Origin: an uncultured Granulosicoccaceae bacterium
Lineage (GTDB): Bacteria; Pseudomonadota; Gammaproteobacteria; Granulosicoccales; Granulosicoccaceae
Length of the DNA: 63,772 nt
Assembly: GCA_938007995.1 (NCBI GenBank)
Contig: CALLLW010000055.1
Span: forward strand, 1 to 63,772
Reading direction: 5' to 3'
Shown here: positions 35,969-44,789 of the stretch, in pieces
Position numbering within the stretch: position 1 is the stretch's first letter
Layout: every line of letters starts with the position of its first letter
Notes under the pieces: model-generated
The model's input: the letters and a program-made list of their open reading frames with translations, nothing else
Databases searched by the model: none
Told to the model about the DNA's origin: nothing
Translations under genes and position numbers: made by a program

Positions 35969-37171
35969 TCACTGTTGCAATGCCACCCCCAGCTCTTTTG
36001 TTGCAGCAGCGACTCCACTGGAGGCAAACTCCCACTCAAGTGCGTAAAGAGCAGTTTCAATGACGCCCAGTACTCCAAGAATCATCGGTGCATTAACATA
36101 ACCCATATGACCGATTCTGAATCCTTTTCCATTCAGCTCGCCAATCGTAATACCGAGCTTTACCGAGGCATTTTGTTCGCACCAGTCAAGTAGCGTCTGT
36201 GGCGAGTACCCTTCTGCCAGTTGTATTGTGGTAACACTGTTTGCGCGTTCAGCCGGTTGTTGAATATTAAATTGCATTAAACCATTGCTACCCCAGGCAC
36301 TTACTGCGCTGCGCACTGAGTCTGCCAATAGTTGATGACGATCAAATGCGGCGTCAAGCCCTTCGGTGAGCAACATATCAAGAGCGCAATCCAGACCGAA
36401 CATCAGATGCTCCGGCGGTGTGCCGCAGTACTTCATATAGTGTTCCGGTCCATCACGGAAGGTCCAGTCCCAGTAATGGGTTCGCAGTTGTGCCTTTTGA
36501 TGTGCCGCTTTGGCCTTTTTATTTGCAGCCACGAAGCTCAGCCCCGGTGGCATCATCAAGCCTTTTTGCGAGCTGCCTATTGCAACGTCGACACGCCATT
36601 CATCCATCAGGAAACGGGTTGTACCGAGTGAGGCAATGCAGTCAATCAGCAACAGTGCAGGATGGTCAGCCTGATCCAACAGGCCACGTATGCGCTGTAC
36701 ATCGTTAACCACACCGGATGCTGTATCAACATGCACAGCAAGCACTGCCTTGATGCGGTGTTTACTATCAGACTGCAGAATCTGAAGCGCTTGTTCATAG
36801 TCAACTGCACTCTGCCAACTACTACTTACAAACTGTAAATTGAGCCCTTGCAATACGCCCGACTCGCCCCAGTTTTTCGCAAATAAACCGGATTCAAGTA
36901 CCAGCACTTCATCTCCTGCAGAAAGTACGTTGCCCAGAGCCGCTTCCCAGGCGCCGTGACCGTTCGCCGCATACATGTAGATATCGCCTTGCGTCTGGAA
37001 TACCGTTTTCAGCGATGTGAGACAACGTTCGGTTACTGCAACCAGTGATCCAGTGTAGATATCGATGGCGGGCCGGTGCATCGCATTCAACACAGCATCC
37101 GGTATGACGGTGGGGCCGGGTATTGCCAGAAAATCCCGCCCCTGCCCGACTCGGCCTTTAGTTTTTGTCAC
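35969..37171 (-). CDS. Alanine/serine--glyoxylate-type aminotransferase (class V)
   Basis: The class V PLP fold is shown by IPGPTVIPDAVLNAMHRPAID, ANGHGAWEAAL, DCIASLGT and the PLP lysine in GSSQKGLMMPPGLSF (Lys203). Relatives transaminate glyoxylate or ureidoglycine. It overlaps the upstream Rieske oxygenase gene by four bases, so the two products are probably made together and may catalyse successive steps on one nitrogenous substrate. It is the last gene of a four-gene minus-strand operon. Confidence 0.92.
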   Translation of the reverse strand: MTKTKGRVGQGRDFLAIPGPTVIPDAVLNAMHRPAIDIYTGSLVAVTERCLTSLKTVFQTQGDIYMYAANGHGAWEAALGNVLSAGDEVLVLESGLFAKNWGESGVLQGLNLQFVSSSWQSAVDYEQALQILQSDSKHRIKAVLAVHVDTASGVVNDVQRIRGLLDQADHPALLLIDCIASLGTTRFLMDEWRVDVAIGSSQKGLMMPPGLSFVAANKKAKAAHQKAQLRTHYWDWTFRDGPEHYMKYCGTPPEHLMFGLDCALDMLLTEGLDAAFDRHQLLADSVRSAVSAWGSNGLMQFNIQQPAERANSVTTIQLAEGYSPQTLLDWCEQNASVKLGITIGELNGKGFRIGHMGYVNAPMILGVLGVIETALYALEWEFASSGVAAATKELGVALQQ

Positions 37172-38289
37172 TCGTTATTCTCATTGTTAAGTCCAAGCTT
37201 CATGAATAGATACCGATAGAAATCGGCTAGCGTCCCTTCGAAGTTTTGTTCTGCCAGTGGTCCGGTGGAAGCTCGACTTGACTTCAACCCTTTGTGCAGG
37301 TTCTTCAGTATTTGATGGTCCTCTGCATTGATCTGTTGCCATTTTTCAATACGCTGCTGCAGTTCAGCCTCTGATAAATCCTGCTCATAAGTGGCAAGCC
37401 CCCACTTGACAGACAACTTGTCTGTAGCCAGCGGATGTAATGCCAGATAAACCAGTGTGTCTGCTGATACTGACGCAATCAATGCTGGAAAGATACAGAA
37501 TAACTGAGATTGCCTGACTTGCGCTGCTGTCAATGAAGGGTGATGACTTTTTCGCGCAGGTGCCGTGGATGCATGGCTTGCAGTATACGCGGTGTAGGCT
37601 TCGGTTCCGTCTACTTTTTTACATAAGCTGGTTGGTGTTAGATGGTGCAATGTATGCGGATGAACCACAGACAGATGGTAGCCATCCATAAAGTTCTCTA
37701 CCAGCGATTTCCAGTTACAATCCCAGACTTCATCAAAGTGAACAGCGCTGTGCATATCTTGCATGTGGTAGTTCTGCAGATGCGCGCACAGTGTGTCGAG
37801 AGATTCATCACTGTGCCACTTGGCATCTATTGCGGCATTGAAAAAAATAAAACCCTGCCAGCAGTGTGACTTGAATTCAGGCAGTGCACAGTCTTTGTCC
37901 AGTTGTTCCTTTGGCACCAGAGGTGCTGATCTGAGCTTACCGTCCAGCGCATAGGTCCAGGCGTGGTATGAGCATCGAAAACGTTTGGTGTTGCCTGCTC
38001 CTTCGGCGACCGGCATCCCTCGATGGCGGCACACGTTGGATAAAACTGCGATCTGCGACGCTGACTTTCTAACTACAAGCAATGGCTCAGAGAGGACTTC
38101 AATAGTGAAGTAATCACCGATCTCGGGGATTTCATCAACCCGGCCAAGGCAGTGCCACTCATTGTTGAGTATCTGTTCTACTTCATACTCAAGAAACGCT
38201 GCGTCAGTGTAGCAACGAGGTGGCAGACTATGACCCGCAGGTCGGTTAACAATCTGATTTAAGATATCCTGCAAAGCGGCTTCCCTCAA
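37168..38289 (-). CDS. Rieske non-heme iron oxygenase, alpha subunit
   Basis: Rieske cluster ligands are Cys87/His89 (CRHRG) and Cys106/His109 (CSYHAW). The mononuclear iron site has His205 and His210 in NFMDGYHLSVVH. The layout is that of GbcA, CntA and choline monooxygenase-type enzymes that oxidise quaternary amines, but the substrate cannot be assigned. The reductase partner is not in the window. Overlap with the aminotransferase gene (ATGA) suggests coupled expression. Confidence 0.92.
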   Translation of the reverse strand: MREAALQDILNQIVNRPAGHSLPPRCYTDAAFLEYEVEQILNNEWHCLGRVDEIPEIGDYFTIEVLSEPLLVVRKSASQIAVLSNVCRHRGMPVAEGAGNTKRFRCSYHAWTYALDGKLRSAPLVPKEQLDKDCALPEFKSHCWQGFIFFNAAIDAKWHSDESLDTLCAHLQNYHMQDMHSAVHFDEVWDCNWKSLVENFMDGYHLSVVHPHTLHHLTPTSLCKKVDGTEAYTAYTASHASTAPARKSHHPSLTAAQVRQSQLFCIFPALIASVSADTLVYLALHPLATDKLSVKWGLATYEQDLSEAELQQRIEKWQQINAEDHQILKNLHKGLKSSRASTGPLAEQNFEGTLADFYRYLFMKLGLNNENNE

Positions 38290-38311
38290 AGCGCAGTTAA
38301 AAACAGCCGGT

Positions 38312-38905
38312 CTACATAGGTATATGACCTGGCTGTTGCGTCACCCGCTGCAACCAGCCACGGATACCGGTAAAACGGCTCAAATCAAATCCGCCCTCAT
38401 CGGCGACATGCGTATAAGCATACAAGCTAATATCTGCTACAGAATAGCTGTCACCGACCAGAAATTCATGCTCAGCGAGCCTTTTTTCCATGACTTCGAG
38501 GGCACGATAGCCAGGCGCTTCTCTCTGGTCGTATTCCGCCTGCCGTTCTGCAGGCAGGCCCAGGAAAGTCTGGATGAATCGCCGTACCGCTATGGTTGGC
38601 TCATGACTGTACTGCTCAAAGAACTGCCATTCCTGAACTCGAAATACGTCTAGCGGATCCTGCGGCATTAGAGCGGTGCCGTTCGCGTAATAATTCAGTA
38701 TTGCATTGGATTGCGTTAGTACATCCTCACCGCTTACAACCACAGGAATCTGACCGACGGGATTCAGCGCCAAAAACTCTTGTGTTCGGGACTGTCCTTT
38801 GACAACCAAAACCTCACGCCAGTCATGCTCAATGTGCAAGTGTGAAAACAACAGCGCTATCTTATAGCAGTTGCCTGATTTTATATCGCCATAGACTTTT
38901 ATCAT
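38312..38905 (-). CDS. Glutathione S-transferase-like protein
   Basis: Residues 1-80 form a thioredoxin-like N-domain (YGDIKSGNCYKIALLFSHL, NPVGQIPVVV with the cis-Pro, and QSNAILNYYA contacting glutathione). The C-terminal helical domain carries the N-capping SVADISLYAYTHVADEGG. It has 197 residues. It sits 22 bases upstream of the Rieske gene and 13 bases downstream of the EamA transporter, all on the minus strand. Confidence 0.93.
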   Translation of the reverse strand: MIKVYGDIKSGNCYKIALLFSHLHIEHDWREVLVVKGQSRTQEFLALNPVGQIPVVVSGEDVLTQSNAILNYYANGTALMPQDPLDVFRVQEWQFFEQYSHEPTIAVRRFIQTFLGLPAERQAEYDQREAPGYRALEVMEKRLAEHEFLVGDSYSVADISLYAYTHVADEGGFDLSRFTGIRGWLQRVTQQPGHIPM

Positions 38906-38918
38906 TTACGCATACCGT

Positions 38919-39809
38919 TTACTCACTGTTGCGATGAGGAGTGTACCGTGACACCAGCAATACTGTAATCAGAATCAACACACCGCCCGCCAACATATTT
39001 GCCGATGGTATTTGCGACAATATCAACACGGCCAACGAAGCACCATAGACAGGCTCAAGCCCGGCTGCAATCAGACTGGCAGTGGTCGCACTTACCTGCT
39101 TCAACGCGTTAATAAACAGTGTATGAGCAAGCGCTGTACATACGACACCCAGAAACACCAACAGCAACCATTGGTGCGCAGAAATATTACTCAGCTCTAA
39201 CACAACCCATGGCAGAAGTATGATCGACGCAACACAGTTTTGAACCATCGCGGTATTCAATGCGCCACTGGATTGAATCAAACTTCTGTTAAGCAGCTGC
39301 AAAACCGCAAAGCTCAGCCCGCTGGCCAGGCCCCAGAGAATTCCACGCCAATAGATAAGCTCACCACTCGATGCACCGGAGATAATGAATACCCCGAGCA
39401 TCACAAACCCTGCTGCCACGAAAGATTCAACACGCCATCCTTCTTTATAAGCAACCGGCTCAAGCAGTGCCACAAATACCGGACAAGTAGCGAAAGTGAT
39501 GAGCCCGATCGCTACTGTGGAAAACTTGATGGCAGCAAAAAAACTCACCCAGTGGAAAGCCAGTAACGCACCGGACAGCAATAATATTCCTCGACTGCGC
39601 GACGGGCGCTGCACAGACGACCGGCTCGACACGGCACGACAAACCAGGTAAAGCGCCGCAGACGCAAACAGGGTACGGCCGAAAGTGACTTCAATAGCAT
39701 TCAGATCAAGTACCGCACCCAACACACCGGCAAGACCAAACAACAGCGTTGCAATGTGAATCGCAACGAGGGGTGAACTTGTCAGTCGTGCAAACGCATT
39801 ACCTAGCAC
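38919..39809 (-). CDS. EamA/DMT-superfamily transporter
   Basis: Ten hydrophobic segments form two EamA repeats (FGLAGVLGAVLDLNAIEVTFGRTLFA; LLALVFLG-like VFLGVVCTALAHTLFINALKQVSATTASLIAAGLEPVYG in outline). GTG at 39809 is the start. It is the first gene of the operon with GST, Rieske oxygenase and aminotransferase, and may import or export the operon's substrate or product. Confidence 0.9.
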   Translation of the reverse strand: MLGNAFARLTSSPLVAIHIATLLFGLAGVLGAVLDLNAIEVTFGRTLFASAALYLVCRAVSSRSSVQRPSRSRGILLLSGALLAFHWVSFFAAIKFSTVAIGLITFATCPVFVALLEPVAYKEGWRVESFVAAGFVMLGVFIISGASSGELIYWRGILWGLASGLSFAVLQLLNRSLIQSSGALNTAMVQNCVASIILLPWVVLELSNISAHQWLLLVFLGVVCTALAHTLFINALKQVSATTASLIAAGLEPVYGASLAVLILSQIPSANMLAGGVLILITVLLVSRYTPHRNSE

Positions 39810-39863
39810 ATGTGTGCCCTTGACCCTTTTCTATACTCTACAGCTACCGTATTTGTAGCAAGC

Positions 39864-40814
39864 TCACTCATCCCTGACGGTAACGCGTCGCTCACTTTCA
39901 AAAAATCGCCAGCTGGCAGCGAGGATAATACTGGTGTTGATATCGTCTTCAAACAGCGGGCTATCGTCGTTTTCCGACCCCTTGTACGAAGTGTACCCAA
40001 GCCCGAGAAATGTGGTCAGCGCTGGAGTTGGTCTATAGCTGACACCCAATGACACACCGGCATTCAAAAAACCTGCGTTGGCATCAAATGCCGGTCTGGT
40101 AGCGGTTACAAACTCATCATCTACCGCAAAAAAATAATCCATCAAGTCATCACCCAGCCAGTTAGCAAACACTGATGTGTTGAAAGACAGTTTGTTATTG
40201 CTAAAGCCCTCCAGACGATATTCCACTTCGGTATTCAGCAACGGGCCGCGGAAATCCAGCCGTCTGAAGTCTGTTGAGACAGCAAACCGTAACGATGTAA
40301 ACCAGTTGAGTCTTGATCGTATATTATTTTTGGTGCTGTCTAAAAAAGGCACATTAAAACGCGGGCCGACCTCGAATAGAAAGTCGATATCAGGCATACC
40401 TTCCCGCAGCGGTGTTTCTGACGTGTCGGCATTCAGCGATCCGCCAATACCAAGGTCAATGATGAGTCTGTCGCTCTGGTAGGCAATCAGCTCTACACCG
40501 CCATCCTTGACCTGTACCTTATCACTGCGGTAAATGAACCAGGGCACAATAAACTGACGATCACTGACCACACTGGATGACGGATAAGCAGGCACTTGTA
40601 ACGCCGCGGCAGCAACACCGATCTCCAGACGGGGTAACGACTCGAACACGACCGGGACTTCTCCGATTTCTTCCAGTGATTCATCAATAGATTCGAGCAA
40701 TTCTCCAACGCCTGTACTTTCGTTGGAATCATCGGTTGTCGTTTCACTGCCAAAAGCACTACTGACGCTGCACAGCAGCGCAGTTGCAGCGGTTAATCTT
40801 AAAAAATTTCTAAT
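39864..40814 (-). CDS. MipA/OmpV-family outer-membrane protein, apparent ATT start
   Basis: The beta-barrel C-terminus (LGVSYRPTPALTTFLGLGYTSYKGSENDDSPL and a final aromatic strand) matches the MipA/OmpV family. A convincing signal peptide, about RNFLRLTAATALLCSVSSA, lies upstream of the first conventional start (a TTG at 40700). In that frame no ATG, GTG or TTG precedes it; the best start is ATT at 40814 behind GGGGAG, with an in-frame TAA further up. The full product is about 316 residues. Alternatives are a sequencing error in the A6 run at 40801-40806 or use of the TTG giving a signal-less protein. Confidence 0.82.
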   Translation of the reverse strand: MRNFLRLTAATALLCSVSSAFGSETTTDDSNESTGVGELLESIDESLEEIGEVPVVFESLPRLEIGVAAAALQVPAYPSSSVVSDRQFIVPWFIYRSDKVQVKDGGVELIAYQSDRLIIDLGIGGSLNADTSETPLREGMPDIDFLFEVGPRFNVPFLDSTKNNIRSRLNWFTSLRFAVSTDFRRLDFRGPLLNTEVEYRLEGFSNNKLSFNTSVFANWLGDDLMDYFFAVDDEFVTATRPAFDANAGFLNAGVSLGVSYRPTPALTTFLGLGYTSYKGSENDDSPLFEDDINTSIILAASWRFFESERRVTVRDE

Positions 40815-41200
40815 GACTCTGACTCCCCGGTTGATTCGAGCGTGCAGACGCTGGCGGGATTATGACAGCAACTTCAAACACTTGTCATATACGTAGGAAA
40901 AGGTAATACCCTCGCCGCCCAAAACCCTGTTAGTAAAGTCGCATTGACACTAGCTTACCGGCATTGTTGTCGCAGACAGTGACACCGGATCTGTCGAGAC
41001 GATCACTGGTGTTTCGAGACTCAATCCGGTGACCCGCCTGTCCGTTCGGTGCGCCGATAAGTTACCGCGCGGTCCACCCTGCAACATCGGCTGCGATAGA
41101 ACTGATTACAAAATCACATCAGTCAATGCAGATCTGAACTTTCTTTGTGCTGAGGGTCTATTCTCAGCGACAACGACCTTACGATCTTTACGGAATTTAA
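40815..41200. other. Divergent intergenic region, MipA-like / CcdA
   Basis: 386 bases between divergent genes that hold both promoters and the ribosome binding site noted above. I see no additional ORF with support and no strong hairpin. Confidence 0.4.
40823..40828 (-). promoter_or_regulatory. Shine-Dalgarno site supporting the ATT start
   Basis: GGGGAG on the complement, eight bases before ATT at 40814. It is followed directly by codons for a classical signal peptide. Confidence 0.6.
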
Positions 41201-41914
41201 ATGACCTACTTCTGGGCCTTTCTGGCCGGTGTACTGACTTTGATCAATCCCTGTGTGCTGCCACTGTTACCGGTAATCATTGCCGGCGCACTGCAAAGCC
41301 ATCGACTCGGCCCGGTAATGATGGCGATTGGCCTGACCATATCGTTTACTACTGTGGGTGTGCTGGTTACCGCCTTTGGCCACTTGATCGGACTGGACGA
41401 GCTGATGATCAACCGCATCGCAGCCGGTGTGATGATTCTGTTCGGCATTATATTGTTGCTACCGCGTGCGCAGGAAAAGCTGTCTAATGCTGTAGCACCA
41501 CTGGCTTCAGGTGCGAATGCCAAAATAGACAACTCAGAAAATGGCGGCCTTGGCGGACAACTATTCATTGGTGTTCTGCTCGGGGCAGTCTGGTCGCCGT
41601 GTGTAGGGCCCACGCTGGGTGGCGCCATCGGGCTTGCGGCAAGTGGCAGCGGCCTGCTGCAAGCGACTCTTACAATGCTGTTTTTTGGTCTTGGTGTTTC
41701 TGTGGTGCTGCTCTCTCTCTCTTATGGCACGAGAGAACTGCTGACAAAACGCAGAGACCGATTGATGAAATGGATGCCCTATGCGAAACCAATCATGGGC
41801 GTGGTGATGATTCTGGTCGGAATTGGCTTACTGATGGGCGTCAATCACGCCATCGACAACTACCTGCTCGACATCATGCCTGCGTGGCTGCAGGACCTGT
41901 CAGTACGTTTTTAG
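41201..41914 (+). CDS. ccdA: Cytochrome c biogenesis / thiol-disulfide membrane protein
   Basis: This 237-residue protein has six predicted membrane helices and the paired redox cysteines Cys18 (INPCVLPLLP) and Cys134 (WSPCVGPTLG), the DsbD/CcdA signature. It carries electrons from cytoplasmic thioredoxin across the inner membrane to periplasmic reductases for heme c ligation. A thioredoxin-like partner is not adjacent. The start is ATG at 41201. The giant cytochrome protein in this window would need such a pathway, though no link is shown. Confidence 0.93.
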   Translation: MTYFWAFLAGVLTLINPCVLPLLPVIIAGALQSHRLGPVMMAIGLTISFTTVGVLVTAFGHLIGLDELMINRIAAGVMILFGIILLLPRAQEKLSNAVAPLASGANAKIDNSENGGLGGQLFIGVLLGAVWSPCVGPTLGGAIGLAASGSGLLQATLTMLFFGLGVSVVLLSLSYGTRELLTKRRDRLMKWMPYAKPIMGVVMILVGIGLLMGVNHAIDNYLLDIMPAWLQDLSVRF

Positions 41915-42273
41915 ATAGTGTTATTTCAACGCTCAGGTGCAGCTGGCACCGTGTATAGTGGCTGCGCCCGGGCCGGCGCAGCGCCACTGCAGCGCTTGCC
42001 AACATGGCCGCTGGAATGTGTCTATTTGATAAAAATACGACTTCGGTTTTCGATAAGCCTTAAACTATCCACTAGTCTAAAAAACCAAGAATAAAACCTA
42101 AGACCCCTCATATCGCCAAACTATTGACACCTCGTGTCCCTCTGTTCAGTTCAACCATCGTATCCATCAGGCGTGCTTTGCCTGGCCTGTTTTGATGGTG
42201 CGAATGTTGAAAGTCCCGGACACTGACCAGTAAGTCTGCTGCGATTTCTCACCAATAAACAAAAGGCATTGCG
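41915..42273. other. Intergenic region before the desaturase gene
   Basis: 359 bases: a GC-rich palindromic stretch near 41965-42000 (GCGCCCGGGCCGGCGC-like), then AT-rich DNA that probably contains the desaturase promoter. No ORF is supported. Confidence 0.4.
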
Positions 42274-43296
42274 TTGAGCACTTCGAAAAAATGGTCGTCT
42301 CGCCTGAATGAGTTTAAAAAGTCCGACAACTCACGCGCTGTACTTGAGATTGCACTGACCGCCATTCCGTTAGCCGTACTGTGGTACGCCATGTGGAGAG
42401 CGCTGCTGGCAGGCGGTGTGTTGGGCTATCTGTGTTTTATTGCAATGCTTGTGGTTGCCGGTGGTCTGGTGGTTCGGCTTTTTATATTGCAACACGATTG
42501 CGGTCACGGATCTTTATTTTCATCAAAAAAGGTCAACGACTGGGTTGGCAGAGTTATTGGTGTATTTACCTTCACACCCTATGACTACTGGCGATATCTG
42601 CACGCGGCACATCATGCTACCTCCGGCGATCTTGACCGACGTGGCCTCGGCGATATCGATACGCTAACACTGACTGAATACAACAACCTGAGCGGCATTA
42701 AAAAACTCCAGTACCGGGTCTATCGCAATCCGTTTGTACTTTTATTAGTCGGCCCTTTTTACATGTTTGTGTTGCGACACCGCTTACCAATATGCCTGAT
42801 GACAGATCGCACCGCATGGATCAGTGTTGTGACAACAAACGTGGGGATCATCCTGGTTGCATTGCTCTTTACCAGCCTGATCGGATTAAAAGCCTATCTG
42901 CTGATACAAATCTCGATCGTCACTATAGGTGCTGCCATTGGCGTGTGGTTGTTCTATGTGCAACACCAGTTTGACAACACCTACTGGGAAACACGACCAG
43001 AATGGACACACGAACATGCTGCTTTACATGGCAGCTCTTTTTATGACCTGCCCAGGCCATTGATGTGGATCACCGGCAATATTGGTATTCATCACGTGCA
43101 TCATTTATCCAGTCGTATTCCATTCTACAAACTGCCAAATGTGCTCAAGGCGCATCCTGAGCTGAAAGAAATCGGCAGACTAAAGTTCAAGGAAAGCCTT
43201 AAATGTATTCACCTTGCTCTTTGGGATGACACCACGCGGCGCCTGATCTCGTTCAAAGAAGCAAAGCAACTGACTGAGACAGCTCAGCCAGCCTGA
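42274..43296 (+). CDS. Membrane fatty acid desaturase / hydroxylase
   Basis: Three histidine boxes are present: HDCGH (74-78), HAAHH (110-114) and HHVHH (273-277), with four to six hydrophobic segments. The spacing matches acyl-lipid desaturases (omega-6/delta-12 type). It would introduce double bonds into membrane fatty acids, often in cold adaptation. TTG at 42274 is the start. A 9-base tandem duplication begins one base after the stop. Confidence 0.92.
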   Translation: MSTSKKWSSRLNEFKKSDNSRAVLEIALTAIPLAVLWYAMWRALLAGGVLGYLCFIAMLVVAGGLVVRLFILQHDCGHGSLFSSKKVNDWVGRVIGVFTFTPYDYWRYLHAAHHATSGDLDRRGLGDIDTLTLTEYNNLSGIKKLQYRVYRNPFVLLLVGPFYMFVLRHRLPICLMTDRTAWISVVTTNVGIILVALLFTSLIGLKAYLLIQISIVTIGAAIGVWLFYVQHQFDNTYWETRPEWTHEHAALHGSSFYDLPRPLMWITGNIGIHHVHHLSSRIPFYKLPNVLKAHPELKEIGRLKFKESLKCIHLALWDDTTRRLISFKEAKQLTETAQPA

Positions 43297-43314
43297 CCAG
43301 CACGGCCAGCACGG
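43297..43314 (+). repeat. 9-base tandem duplication after the desaturase stop
   Basis: CCAGCACGG occurs twice, head to tail, starting immediately after the TGA stop codon. Confidence 0.75.
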
Positions 43315-43923
43315 CAGCACTGCCTTATTGGGCACACTGCCTTGTCTGCGATGTAAAAACAAAGAAACTCTCTGCTGCACAAACATACCGCAGGTGCGGC
43401 CTGCTGACTCTACTGCAGCATCTGTAGCGCCATCCTGAGTTAACATAGTGCCCGACTGGCACTCTCTCATTACTGCTCCCCTTCAACTGGCCCTGAATCC
43501 AGCTGAGCCTGATACAGCCGGGCCCAAATCCGTTGGCCCTTTCAGTGCTGCTGAATCAAAATACCCATTGTTGTTACCAAATGGCGGTTGACGACTGCTT
43601 GTTACGCACTCTCCGAATTTTGATGTTGCTGATTTCAGAAAGTTGACAGTATTCAGCTATCTGACAACAACCTCTTCCGCTGTCACTACCACCACAACCA
43701 GATTCTCAACAGAATTTGGTAAGTAATCAGCTTCAATCCGTCAACAACTACGCAACAAAGAGCAAGTGAGCAGAATTTGGCAAGAAGACAATAAGAGAAT
43801 AATCAGGAAATAACTATAACAGCGATGCTAGCCTCATAAAGATCACATAGCAAGCAGCTTATAGAAAAGATAACGAAAGTCGATAAATTCAACCCACATC
43901 AGACAACTGAATACCGTAAGACT
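43315..43923. other. Long intergenic region before the orphan regulator
   Basis: About 600 bases, increasingly AT-rich towards 43923. No ORF, tRNA or clear terminator stands out. The length and AT-richness before a transcription factor gene are compatible with a large regulated promoter. Confidence 0.4.
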
Positions 43924-44691
43924 ATGTCGCCAAAACAAACAAACATTTTGTTGATCAGCCAGGATCAGCAAATACAAAAATCGATAAAAGCTTTGTTAAG
44001 CAACTTTAATGGTGAGCTTGATGTTAAAGACCATATCGATGAAAGCGACATCGCGCTCGACGACAGCGATAATAACTGGAATTTAATTTTTGTCCACACC
44101 GAAGCGCAAAAAAAGGAAGCGTTGCAAGTATGCAACCGGTTCAAATCCCGCAAGCCACTGCTCCCTGTTATTGCGGTATCAAAAGATCCCAGACCGGAAG
44201 TTGCGGCAGAGTGCCTTGCCAACGGCGCTGACGACTTTATCGGTTATCCGTGGAACAACACTGAGTGCATTGCGCGCACCTCTGTTGCGATAAAAAGAAA
44301 CAAAGAGATAACGCGCCTTCTAAACGGCAACTCCGCCGCAGACACTGATCTTGAAGCATCCTCAACACTTTCAGAAACTCCTGATTCAGCGATCAAGACC
44401 ATTGGCGACGTAGAGGTTTGTCAGGTTAATCGCAAAATCAAAGTTGCAGGACAGCTGCTGCAAACCACCCAAACCGAATACACTTTGCTCAGTTACCTGA
44501 TAGACAATATTGACAGACCATGTTCAAGCGTAGAGTTGCTCAATGATGTCATCGGTTACAGAGATAAAAACTATTTGCCATCGCTGCACTCGCATATTTG
44601 CCGTTTACGCCGAAAGTTAAAAGATTCAAAAACAACTTATATTCAGACTGTCTGGTGTTATGGCTACAGAGTTGGCTTGTACAACTCTTAG
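43924..44691 (+). CDS. Orphan OmpR-type regulator with degenerate receiver
   Basis: The C-terminal 100 residues are a winged helix of the OmpR/PhoB type (TQTEYTLLSYLIDN, SLHSHICRLRRKL, IQTVWCYGYRVG). The N-terminal receiver keeps the fold but has lost key residues: the acidic pair region is ISQDQ, the phosphoacceptor position after LIF is Val57/His58 rather than Asp, and the KP motif is GYPW. It therefore probably works without phosphorylation. No kinase gene adjoins it. The start ATG at 43924 follows AT-rich leader DNA. Confidence 0.85.
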   Translation: MSPKQTNILLISQDQQIQKSIKALLSNFNGELDVKDHIDESDIALDDSDNNWNLIFVHTEAQKKEALQVCNRFKSRKPLLPVIAVSKDPRPEVAAECLANGADDFIGYPWNNTECIARTSVAIKRNKEITRLLNGNSAADTDLEASSTLSETPDSAIKTIGDVEVCQVNRKIKVAGQLLQTTQTEYTLLSYLIDNIDRPCSSVELLNDVIGYRDKNYLPSLHSHICRLRRKLKDSKTTYIQTVWCYGYRVGLYNS

Positions 44692-44789
44692 GTTTGACAA
44701 ATCAAGGCTTGACATACGCACTTCCAATTAGCACTGCCTTTATCGTGTAATACTCAACAGCCGGGAATAGCCGGTTCTATTATCAAGAC

